From assembly GCA_900551435.1 (NCBI GenBank), contig URVW01000002.1:15318-79317 (forward strand): 64,000 nt of DNA. Reading direction: 5' to 3'. Position numbers and translations under genes: made by a program. Source of the stretch: an uncultured Faecalibacterium sp. (lineage in GTDB: Bacteria; Bacillota; Clostridia; Oscillospirales; Ruminococcaceae). Below are positions 31,219-39,515 of this stretch, in pieces. The notes beneath the pieces were generated by a model that saw only the letters and a list, made by a program, of their open reading frames with translations, was not told the DNA's origin and searched no databases. Position 1 is the first letter of the stretch. The number at the start of each line of letters is the position of its first letter.

Positions 31219-33972
31219 ATGAAGCAATATCCCGGCTATACGGTCCTGCGCTGTGAGGATTGCCCCGAACAGCACGGGACGCTGACGGTTCTGACCCACG
31301 ATGTCAGCGGCGCGACCATTCTTCTGGTGGAAAACGAGGATGTGAACAAGGCGTTCGGCATCGGATTCGGTACGTTCCCCTCGGACGACACCGGCGTGTT
31401 CCACATTCTGGAGCATTCGGTGCTGGCTGGCTCGGAAAAATATCCGGTCACTTCGCCGTTCTTGCAGCTGCTCAAGAGCAGCATGGCATCCTTCCTGAAC
31501 GCGATGACCTTCCCCGACAAGACGGTGTATCCGTTTGCGACCCCGAACGAGACGGACTTCAAGAACCTGATGGACGTCTATTTGAACGCCGTGTTCTGCC
31601 CGCTGGCCATGGTGGACAAGCGGGTGTTCGAGCAGGAGGGCTGGCATCGCGGCGATGATGGAACGGTGAGCGGCGTCGTGTACAACGAGATGCAGGGCGC
31701 ACTGGCTTCGCCGGACGCACAGCTGGAAAATGCGCTGGAACGGGCGATGTTCCCGGATACGGCGTATGGATTCGTTTCGGGCGGCGACCCGGCATCCATC
31801 CCGGCACTGACCTATGAGAAATATGTGCGGGTCTACCGCCGCCACTACAGCGCCGACAACTGCTGTGTGACCCTGTACGGCAAGATGGACATGGCAGAAA
31901 AGCTGGCATTTCTGGACGAGCACTACCTCAGTAAGATGCCCAAGGGGACCAGCCAGCCCCGCCTGACTGTGCAGGACGAGCAGACCGGCGTGAAGGTGAA
32001 AATTCCTTACTACACCGAAAAGCCGGAGGCCGATCAGGTCCAGTGCGCTCTGGCATGGTACACGGGCGCATTCGCAGACCGCGAGCGCCAGCTGGGCGTG
32101 GAAATTTTGCTGGATGCCCTGCTGGGAACGAATCAGTCGCCGCTGAAAGCCGCCCTGCTGGAAGAAAAGCTGGGTGCAGACATCGACGTCGGCTTCGACG
32201 ACAGCACCCTGCAGCCGGTTCTGGAACTGGTCCTGCGCGGCGCGACCGAGGAATCGGCGGCGAAGTTCGCCGGGAGCATCCGCAAGGCCGTGGATGCGCT
32301 GCTGGAAGAGGGCATCCCGGCGGACCTGCTGCTGGCCAGCCTGAATGCGGCGGAGTTCGCTTCGCTGGAGCGACCGGGCAGTCTGCCCGACGGCGTGCTG
32401 GACGCCATCCATGCGTCCACCGGCTGGCTCCACGCCAAGGACCCGGCTCTGCTGCTCCACACCGATAAGCTGTTCGCGTCCCTGCGGGAGAAGCTGGACA
32501 CCGGCTGGTTCAACGAGCTTCTGCGCAGCCTGTTTGCGCCGGAACCGGTGGAAATTATTCAGGTCCCCACCCTGCCCAAGCAGGAAGAGGAAGCACAGGT
32601 AGCCCGCACCGACGGCAAGCTGGTGCTGAATCATCCTCTGACCGTGGCGGACCTCGGCGACGGCGACAAGAGCGCCGAGGGCGTTGTGGGACAGCTGGCG
32701 GGAGCAGAGCTTCTGCATCATCCGTCCAAGGGAAGCCTGTATCTGAACTTCTACTATGACATCGGCGGGCTGACCGAAGAAGAGGTCCAGTATCTCGACC
32801 TGCTGACCGATGTGCTGGACGAGCTGGACACCCCCAAGCACACCGCCCGCGAGCTGAACACCCTGCGCAGCACATGGCTGGGCGACAGCCGTGCCTGTAT
32901 CAGCTTCTGGACCGGACGGCAGGAGGGGAACCCCTGCCACGCCAAGCTGACGCTGAACATGAGTCTGCTGGAACGCAGTCTCGAAAAGGCCGTCGAGCTG
33001 GGCAGCGAGTGGCTGTATGAGACGGAATTGACCGGCCCCAAGGCAGAGGAAGCCTTTGAGCGGGTGCTGAATCAGGAAAAGCTGAACATCGAACAGCAGT
33101 TCATCCAGATGGGCAACCAGTATGCGCTGGTCCACGCCACCAGTCACTATTCGGTGGAATCTGCGCTGAGCGAAGCTTGCAGCGGCGTGACGGGCTACCA
33201 CTTCCTGTGCGATCTGCTGGAAAAGGCCGATTGGGCTGCCATGGGCAAAAAGCTGGAAGAGGTGCGCGAAAAGGTCCTGCACCATGCGGCACTGACCGTC
33301 AGTCTGCACGGCAGCGAGGATGCGCTGAAGAAACTGGAAGAGCTGCTTCCCGGCAGCACCTTTGCGGAAGAGATCCGCGATGCCGCCCAGCCTTACACGC
33401 AGGAACTGACGCCCCCGGCGAACGAAGCCTTTATCATCGACGGCGGCGTGAACTACGACATTCTGGCATGGCCGCAGGAGCGCAAGCCGGAACGCCGCGT
33501 GCTGGCCCGCGTGATGAGCTATGAATATCTGTGGCATCACATCCGCGAGGTGGGCGGCGCTTACGGCACGGGAATGCTGACCCGCACCGGGACCGAGGGT
33601 CTGTACACCTACCGCGACCCCCATCTGGCCGAGAGCTATGAGACGTTCACGAAAGGCCCCGAGGTGCTTGCGGCCCGCGAATACACCGACAAGGACGTGA
33701 CCGAGTTCATCGTGGGCACGGTGTCGGAGATGGACAAGCCCATGAAACCCTGCGCCGAGGCAAAGGAACTCGACCGCCGGTATTTCTGCGGCATCACCGA
33801 CGAGATGCTGGCCGCAGACCGGAAAGCACTGTGCTCGGTGGATGCGGACACCATCCGCGCCCATGCGGCAGAACTGACGGCGCAGATGCAGCAGGGCGTC
33901 CGCGTGGCGTTCGGCAGCAAGGACGCGGTAGAAGCGGCCAAGGACCTGTTTGACCACATCGAGACGCTGTAA
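31219..33972 (+). CDS. M16C-family zinc metallopeptidase (PreP-like)
   Basis: A 917-residue oligopeptidase related to the presequence protease/Cym1 group, with four repeated domains forming a closed chamber. The inverted zinc motif HxxEH is His62-Ile-Leu-Glu65-His66 in VFHILEHSVLAGS, and the distal ligand is Glu157 in VYNEMQGAL. GGAYGTGM in the C-terminal half provides the substrate-binding Arg/Tyr-type region. There is no signal peptide, so it likely degrades peptides in the cytosol. It may process what the peptide importers bring in, which is inference. It is monocistronic with promoter and terminator. Confidence 0.93.
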   Translation: MKQYPGYTVLRCEDCPEQHGTLTVLTHDVSGATILLVENEDVNKAFGIGFGTFPSDDTGVFHILEHSVLAGSEKYPVTSPFLQLLKSSMASFLNAMTFPDKTVYPFATPNETDFKNLMDVYLNAVFCPLAMVDKRVFEQEGWHRGDDGTVSGVVYNEMQGALASPDAQLENALERAMFPDTAYGFVSGGDPASIPALTYEKYVRVYRRHYSADNCCVTLYGKMDMAEKLAFLDEHYLSKMPKGTSQPRLTVQDEQTGVKVKIPYYTEKPEADQVQCALAWYTGAFADRERQLGVEILLDALLGTNQSPLKAALLEEKLGADIDVGFDDSTLQPVLELVLRGATEESAAKFAGSIRKAVDALLEEGIPADLLLASLNAAEFASLERPGSLPDGVLDAIHASTGWLHAKDPALLLHTDKLFASLREKLDTGWFNELLRSLFAPEPVEIIQVPTLPKQEEEAQVARTDGKLVLNHPLTVADLGDGDKSAEGVVGQLAGAELLHHPSKGSLYLNFYYDIGGLTEEEVQYLDLLTDVLDELDTPKHTARELNTLRSTWLGDSRACISFWTGRQEGNPCHAKLTLNMSLLERSLEKAVELGSEWLYETELTGPKAEEAFERVLNQEKLNIEQQFIQMGNQYALVHATSHYSVESALSEACSGVTGYHFLCDLLEKADWAAMGKKLEEVREKVLHHAALTVSLHGSEDALKKLEELLPGSTFAEEIRDAAQPYTQELTPPANEAFIIDGGVNYDILAWPQERKPERRVLARVMSYEYLWHHIREVGGAYGTGMLTRTGTEGLYTYRDPHLAESYETFTKGPEVLAAREYTDKDVTEFIVGTVSEMDKPMKPCAEAKELDRRYFCGITDEMLAADRKALCSVDADTIRAHAAELTAQMQQGVRVAFGSKDAVEAAKDLFDHIETL

Positions 33973-33995
33973 ATTTCCGAAAATCTAAACAATAA

Positions 33996-34058
33996 GGCCC
34001 CGGTTGGCATTGCCAATGCTCTGAACGAGAGCGGCGATGCCGGCCGGGGCCGTTTTTT
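33996..34058 (+). terminator. Terminator after the M16C protease
   Basis: Stem GGCCCCGG (33996-34003) / CCGGGGCC (34044-34051), with a longer imperfect inner arm, followed by six T. It overlaps the 3' end of the convergent glycosyltransferase gene. Confidence 0.85.
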
Positions 34059-35004
34059 ATTCTTTGGAAGCGGGGGAGTCCAGCGTTTCGGCGATAACGT
34101 AACGGGGACGGTGCTTGACCTCGTTGTAGATTTTCGAGAGGTAATAGCCGATGATGCCAAGGCTGATCATGAGCAGACTTCCCGTGAAAAGCTGGAGCAG
34201 GATGACCGTCGTGAAGCCTTCCAGCGCTTCGCCGGCAAAGTAGCGGTACAGGGCTTCGCCGCCTGTCAGGACCGCCGCAATGAGCATGAGAATGCCCAGG
34301 AAGATGACCAGATACAGGGGCGCAGAGGTGAACGCCGCCAGATTGGAGAGGGCATAGCAGAAGAGCTGCCACGAGGACCAGCTGCTTTTGCCCGCCGCGC
34401 GGGGCTGAACGTCGAATTCCACCTGCGCGGTCCGGAAGCCGATCCACGCGGAAAGGGCGCGGTAAAAGGTGTCGCGCTCCGGCATGTTGAGCAGCACGAG
34501 GACGGCTTTCCGGTCCAGCAGCTTGAAATCCGAACTGCGGCGGAGGTCCATCTTGGCGGCACGGCTGATGGAACGGTAAAAAAAGAGGGCAGCGTTGCGG
34601 TGCAGCTTGCTTTCGGTCCCGCGCTCCCGCTTGACGCCCTCGATGACCTCATAGCCCTCGCACCAGAGACGCCACATCTCCGGGATCTTTTCCACGGGGT
34701 GCTGCAGGTCGCAGTCCATGGTCACGCAGCAGTCGCCCTTTGCGGCCTGAAGGCCGGCGTAGAGGGCGGCTTCCTTGCCGAACGAGCGCGAGAACCGGAC
34801 GCCGCGGACCTGCGGCAGCTCCTCGGCGGTGCGGCGGATGGCTTCCCATGTCTGGTCGGTGGAGCCGTCGTTGATAAAGATCAGCTCGTGCCGGATGTGG
34901 TTCGCGTCCAGAAGGTCCGCAAGGCGGTGCGCGATGAGCGGGACGTTTTCTTCTTCATTGTGGGCGGGCAGGATGACAGAAAGCAGTTCATGACCGGTGG
35001 GCAA
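34057..35004 (-). CDS. GtrB/DPM1-like family-2 glycosyltransferase
   Basis: A 315-residue membrane-anchored glycosyltransferase. The N-terminal GT-A domain has SVILPAHNEEENV, the nucleotide-binding INDGSTD and the metal motif MDCDLQHP (about 97-104). Two C-terminal membrane helices (about 227-252 and 264-288) match GtrB-type enzymes, which load a sugar onto undecaprenyl phosphate. The start is TTG at 35004, supported by AAAGGAGGT 9 nt upstream and overlap with the preceding gene. No GtrA flippase is seen nearby. Confidence 0.9.
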   Translation of the reverse strand: MPTGHELLSVILPAHNEEENVPLIAHRLADLLDANHIRHELIFINDGSTDQTWEAIRRTAEELPQVRGVRFSRSFGKEAALYAGLQAAKGDCCVTMDCDLQHPVEKIPEMWRLWCEGYEVIEGVKRERGTESKLHRNAALFFYRSISRAAKMDLRRSSDFKLLDRKAVLVLLNMPERDTFYRALSAWIGFRTAQVEFDVQPRAAGKSSWSSWQLFCYALSNLAAFTSAPLYLVIFLGILMLIAAVLTGGEALYRYFAGEALEGFTTVILLQLFTGSLLMISLGIIGYYLSKIYNEVKHRPRYVIAETLDSPASKE

Positions 35005-35890
35005 GGCGTTCGACCTCCTTTTGGCTCAGCGTGTGCAGAGCCTGATATTCGACTTTGCGACCCTCAGAGAGATAAAACGGGTGAAAATCGGTTTTCTGCG
35101 GGTCGAAAAAGGGCTGACCGGGTTCCAGTCCGCCCGGGTGGAACAGCAGCTCCACCGGTTGGCTGCGCTTGGCCGCAAGGCGGAGATACTGCGGAAGAAC
35201 AGCGCGGACCCGGTCGGCGTCCATATGGCCCGAAAACAGGATGCCGCAGAACAGGGCGGTGGGGATGCTGCTGCGCCGGAACGCGGGGCGGTCCCACAGC
35301 CAGCAGAGATTTAGAACGACCTGCTTGACGGCGTTGACTGCGGAATAGGTGGGGTAGAGCCGGACCGCACCCCAGAACGGCGAGAACGGCTCGGCGGGGA
35401 TGCGCAGGTGCTCGACCGGAAGATGATGGTCCGAGAGGACTTGGAGCAGGGTGCGGAACACCAGCGGGATCATGTGGACGTGCTGGTGGCTGTCGATACG
35501 AAGCGGCGTCCCGGCGGGAAAGAGCGCTGCAAAGGCCAGCAGCTGGCGTTCCAGCTCCTGATAGAGCTGGGCGGCAAATTCGTTTCGCTTGGGGGAGAGG
35601 GACAGCCGCAAAAGCCCGATGAAGGAGTTGGAAAAGCTGCCGTCCGGACGGACCAAAAGCGGGATGGACGCCGCAGGGGAGAGCGCTTTGCCCTCGACCA
35701 GATTGAGGTGGACGGCAAGCTTCAGGCCGGAAGAGCGGAGCTGCTCGACCGAGGCTTCCAGCGCGCCGTTCGGCACGATGCTGACGCTGTTCAGACAGCC
35801 GTTTTTCTGGCAGTCGCAGATGAGCGCATCGCTGGGCGGGGTCATGCCGTAGTCATCAGCGTGAAAATAGACGAGCGGAGTTTCAGCCAT
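34988..35890 (-). CDS. YdjC/ChbG-family carbohydrate deacetylase
   Basis: A 300-residue TIM-barrel deacetylase. The metal and catalytic residues are visible in FHADDYG (about residues 9-15), AVHLNLVEG (about 60), RIDSHQHVHMIP (about 130) and ELLFHPGG. Family members remove acetyl groups from N-acetylated sugars or chitooligosaccharides. Here, between two glycan-transfer genes with overlaps on both sides, it probably edits the transferred sugar or its lipid carrier form (inference). The ATG at 35890 has GGGGGTC upstream. Confidence 0.88.
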   Translation of the reverse strand: MAETPLVYFHADDYGMTPPSDALICDCQKNGCLNSVSIVPNGALEASVEQLRSSGLKLAVHLNLVEGKALSPAASIPLLVRPDGSFSNSFIGLLRLSLSPKRNEFAAQLYQELERQLLAFAALFPAGTPLRIDSHQHVHMIPLVFRTLLQVLSDHHLPVEHLRIPAEPFSPFWGAVRLYPTYSAVNAVKQVVLNLCWLWDRPAFRRSSIPTALFCGILFSGHMDADRVRAVLPQYLRLAAKRSQPVELLFHPGGLEPGQPFFDPQKTDFHPFYLSEGRKVEYQALHTLSQKEVERLAHRS

Positions 35891-37439
35891 TGATATCGAC
35901 CCCCTCTCCGACCCGGATGACGATGGTATCGCCGACGACGGCCACCGAACCGGTCTGGGGCCAGAGCGGCATCTGCTGGACCTCGGGCAGCTGAAGAAGC
36001 TGTTCTTTTTCGTCGTGGGAGACAAATTCGAGGTCCAGCGCGCAGTAATCGTTCAGGGTGGTGGTCAGGACGCTTTGGTTTACCGTGGGGTCGTCGGGGC
36101 GGAGAAGAAGCCCCTCGGTGAAGCCGGTCATGTTCAGGCCGAGGTCCGCAGAATACAGCTCAGAACCCGGCAGCGTGCCGAGAACGGCCAGCTTGGTGCA
36201 GCTTTCGGCGTCGTCCAGCTGCTCGATGCGGTCCGCCATCCGGATGGCGATGCTGTAGGAACGCTCGTAGGACAGCTGGGCCAGATGATAGCAGACATTG
36301 GCGAGGACGATGCAGTTGAACACGACCGCACCGCCCACCAGCAGGATGGACCAGTTTTTGAGGGCCGAAAAGCGCGGGCGCTCGTTCAGGTGCTCGTAGA
36401 ACAGGACGAACGCCAGATAAAACACACAGTAGCCCATGGTCATCAGGTTGTGATAGTCCACAAAGGGGTCCAGAAAATACAGGGCCGATGCGCCGAACGG
36501 CAGCGCCGCCAGATATACCAGCACGAGGACAAGGCGGGCGGGTTCGCGGTGAAGATGCTGCTGGACCAAGGCGGAGAGCACGAACACCGCCAGCAGGGCC
36601 AGCAGGAGAAGATTCAGCAGGAACCATGCGCCGATGCCCTGCCGATAATCGAGGAAGAACTTGATGAACCGGACCGTGCACTGGTAGACCGAGGTGGAAA
36701 GCTGGAAGGAAGAACCGACCGAATCGATGCTCTGATAGTCGGAGAGCTGGGTCCCGGCGGACCAGAGCAGGAGTTTCAGGACCACGAGATAGACAGCTCC
36801 CGCCAGCACGCCGCCCGCCAGAAAGCGTCCGGCAGAGCGGAGAGAATGGAAGACAGAGCGGGTCCCGAACAGAAGGTCATCCAGCAGAAACAGCAAAAGC
36901 AGGGTGATGGTCAGGGTGATATACGCCTGATAGATGCCGACCGAGATCCACAGACAAGCGGCCCCGGCAAAGAAGGCGAATTTTCCGCTGCGGGTGAAGA
37001 ACCGTGCACTCAGACAGGCCAGCAGGAGCGCAAGGCAGTAGCCGTCGGCCACATAATTATAAGAGAGGGTCGAGGTGACGGTGGGGAACACCGCCACCAG
37101 AGCGCCGGTCAGGACCAAAGGGACTTTTTCGTGGAACTGGAACAGGTCTGCGATGACGGCGGCGGCACAGGCCAGATGCAGCAGACTCAGCAGCCCATTG
37201 AGCCATGGAAGGTCATAGTAGGAGCTGAATCCACAGGCCAGCGACAGGAAATAGCGCCCGAAGTGGAGCATGTCCTGCGCGTCGTACCGGAACACGAGGG
37301 AATCCCAGTTGGGGAGCCAGTTGGTCAGCTTATAAAAATGGGCGGCAAGCCCAAACACAAGGGCAGAGAAGAATGTGATGGTCCATTCCGGCCGGATGGC
37401 ACTTCGCAGCCGGGAAAGTGTTTGCTCAGGTCGCTGCAT
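35883..37439 (-). CDS. GtrII-like glucosyltransferase domain membrane protein
   Basis: A 518-residue polytopic protein with roughly ten hydrophobic helices from residue 20 to about 380 and a soluble C-terminal domain of about 130 residues. The early segment NWDSLVFRYDAQDMLHFGRY, with Asp residues in the first outer loop, resembles the GtrII/GtrC family that moves glucosyl groups from a lipid carrier to a surface polymer. It is the first gene of a three-gene operon. The ATG at 37439 has AAAGGAG upstream, and a -10-like TATAAT lies at 37485-37480. Confidence 0.78.
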   Translation of the reverse strand: MQRPEQTLSRLRSAIRPEWTITFFSALVFGLAAHFYKLTNWLPNWDSLVFRYDAQDMLHFGRYFLSLACGFSSYYDLPWLNGLLSLLHLACAAAVIADLFQFHEKVPLVLTGALVAVFPTVTSTLSYNYVADGYCLALLLACLSARFFTRSGKFAFFAGAACLWISVGIYQAYITLTITLLLLFLLDDLLFGTRSVFHSLRSAGRFLAGGVLAGAVYLVVLKLLLWSAGTQLSDYQSIDSVGSSFQLSTSVYQCTVRFIKFFLDYRQGIGAWFLLNLLLLALLAVFVLSALVQQHLHREPARLVLVLVYLAALPFGASALYFLDPFVDYHNLMTMGYCVFYLAFVLFYEHLNERPRFSALKNWSILLVGGAVVFNCIVLANVCYHLAQLSYERSYSIAIRMADRIEQLDDAESCTKLAVLGTLPGSELYSADLGLNMTGFTEGLLLRPDDPTVNQSVLTTTLNDYCALDLEFVSHDEKEQLLQLPEVQQMPLWPQTGSVAVVGDTIVIRVGEGVDING

Positions 37440-37549
37440 AAAAACTCCTTTCGGGTCGAATCTTAGAGGATGCAGCTTAATTATAGTCCTTCGGCGAAAG
37501 GTGCGCCAGCCCTTTTTGATGCTGTGCGCGAAAAAATTGACGGGTCGTT

Positions 37550-37591
37550 CCCCTGTCTGCGGAAAAGCAACGCGGACAGGGGAAATTTTTA
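37550..37591 (+). terminator. Orphan plus-strand terminator before the prophage
   Basis: Stem CCCCTGTCTGCG (37550-37561) / CGCGGACAGGGG (37571-37582), followed by AAATTTTT. No plus-strand gene ends just before it. It may insulate the prophage, or end a small RNA or a truncated host gene. Confidence 0.75.
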
Positions 37592-37726
37592 CGCTTTTGA
37601 ATATACAGAGTGGAAAACATTAAATTAAAAATACACAGCGGCCCCGCAAAAGGATGGACTGCAAGAAAAAGAAGAAACGTGGTATTCTTTTGTCAAGCCA
37701 AAACGAAAGGATGTGAAACGAACCGA

Positions 37727-38014
37727 ATGGCGCAGACGAAACGACCGGCATCGGCCAAAGGGCTGGAAAGTCTCCACCGCGCGACCGACACCCTGAGCAC
37801 GATGCTGGCACAGGAGGTGAAAGAACTGAACGCCCGCCAGAAAGCGGCCCGCCGCGACGGTGCAGATGCCGCCGGGACCATGAAGGGCCTGAAGGAAGCC
37901 ACGGCCGTCCTGAAGGACCTCGCGTCGGTGGCCAAGGTCCTGAACGAACAGGGCGCGGACACCGAAGGCAGAGAGTGCGGCGTGGTGCTGCTGCCGCAGG
38001 TGGAGGATGTATGA
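37727..38014 (+). CDS. Putative small terminase-like phage protein
   Basis: A 95-residue, mostly helical, highly charged protein with a coiled-coil-like centre (TMLAQEVKELNARQKA). I do not recognise a domain. Its position just before the large terminase, with a 4-nt overlap, makes a packaging role plausible. The ATG at 37727 has only a distant GAAAGGA; other starts are not excluded. Confidence 0.6.
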   Translation: MAQTKRPASAKGLESLHRATDTLSTMLAQEVKELNARQKAARRDGADAAGTMKGLKEATAVLKDLASVAKVLNEQGADTEGRECGVVLLPQVEDV

Positions 38015-39456
38015 AAGCAGAACAGAATGTGCCGGTGGTCTGGCGGCCCCAGCCAAGGCAGAGGGAGTTCATGCGGAGGCCGGAACCGGAAGCCCTCTAC
38101 GGCGGTGCGGCGGGCGGCGGAAAAAGCGATGCGCTGGTCATCGAGGCCCTGCGGCAGGTGGATATCCCGCATTACCGGGCGCTCATCCTGCGCAAGACCT
38201 ATCCGCAGCTGAGCGACCTTGTGGACAAAAGCATGGTCTACTACCGCAGAGCCTTTCCGGAAGCGCAGTACAACGCGACGAGTCATGTGTGGGTGTTCCC
38301 CAGCGGGGCGAAGATCTACTTCGGCTCGATGCAGTACACCAAAGACCGCACGAATTATCAGGGCAAAGCCTTTGATTTTATCGGGTTCGACGAGCTGACC
38401 CACTTCGAGTGGGAAGAGTACAGCTACATGATGAGCCGCAACCGCCCCACCGGACCGGGCACGCGGGTGTATCTGCGGGCCACGACCAATCCCGGCGGCG
38501 TCGGACATGGCTGGGTCAAGGCACGGTTCATCACGCCCGCCCCGCCCGGGACCCCCATCGTGGAGGAATATCCGGTCCGGATGCCGGATGGGACCGAGAA
38601 AATCTTGAAGCGGGCGCGGGTGTTCATCCCGTCCAGCGTGTTCGACAACCCGGCCCTGCTGGAAAATGACCCGGATTACCTCGCAAGCTTGGCGTCGATG
38701 CCGGAAGCGGAAAAACAGGCCCTGCTCTATGGCAGCTGGGACAGCTTTTCCGGTCAGGTGTTCACCGAGTGGCGGAACGACCCGGACCATTATCTGGACC
38801 AGCGCTGGACCCATGTGATCGCGCCGTTTCCCATCCCGAAGCACTGGAAAATTTACCGGGGATTCGATTTCGGCTTTTCCAAGCCGTTTTCGGTGGGATG
38901 GTATGCGGCTGACGAAGAAGGGCGGCTGTACCGGATCAAGGAACTGTATGGCTGCACCGGACGCCCCAACGAGGGACTGCGCATCGACCCGGTGGAACAG
39001 GCGCGGCGCATCCGGGAAGCCGAACAGAACGACCCTGTCCTGCGGGGCCGGGTCATTCAGGGCATCGCAGACCCCGCCATCTTTGACGAGAGCCGGGGCG
39101 AGAGCATCGCAGCCATGATGGAGCGAAGCCCGAACTTCCTGCACTGGATGCCCGGGGACCACACCCGGCTGGCCGGAAAGATGCAGTTTCACTACCGGCT
39201 GGCATTCGACGCAGAGGGCAGGCCGATGTTTCAGGTGTTCAACACCTGCAAGCATTTTCTGCGGACCATCCCGAATCTGGTCTACGATGAGAGCAACGTG
39301 GAGGACATCGATACCCGGCAGGAGGATCATATCTACGACGAGTGCCGGTATGTCCTGATGGAACATCCCATCTCGCCGCCCCGCCGCACGGCCCGTCCGC
39401 CGATGGGCGACGACCCGCTGGAACTGCACCGACAGGCAAAATTTTACCGAATTTGA
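38011..39456 (+). CDS. Phage terminase large subunit
   Basis: A 481-residue DNA-packaging motor. Walker A-like GGAAGGGKS lies at about 32-40, Walker B FIGFDE at about 113-118, and the coupling motif ATTNPGG at about 150-156. The RNase H-like nuclease has acidic residues in RGFDFGFSKP, IADPAIFDE and YDECRY. The start overlaps the stop of the preceding gene and has GGAGG; an in-frame ATG at 37975 is less likely. It cuts concatemeric DNA and drives it through the portal. Confidence 0.95.
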   Translation: MKAEQNVPVVWRPQPRQREFMRRPEPEALYGGAAGGGKSDALVIEALRQVDIPHYRALILRKTYPQLSDLVDKSMVYYRRAFPEAQYNATSHVWVFPSGAKIYFGSMQYTKDRTNYQGKAFDFIGFDELTHFEWEEYSYMMSRNRPTGPGTRVYLRATTNPGGVGHGWVKARFITPAPPGTPIVEEYPVRMPDGTEKILKRARVFIPSSVFDNPALLENDPDYLASLASMPEAEKQALLYGSWDSFSGQVFTEWRNDPDHYLDQRWTHVIAPFPIPKHWKIYRGFDFGFSKPFSVGWYAADEEGRLYRIKELYGCTGRPNEGLRIDPVEQARRIREAEQNDPVLRGRVIQGIADPAIFDESRGESIAAMMERSPNFLHWMPGDHTRLAGKMQFHYRLAFDAEGRPMFQVFNTCKHFLRTIPNLVYDESNVEDIDTRQEDHIYDECRYVLMEHPISPPRRTARPPMGDDPLELHRQAKFYRI

Positions 39457-39515
39457 CCTTAGCACAAAGCCTGACAGGGCGGAACAAATATGTCCTGTGA
39501 AAACGGGAAGGAGGA

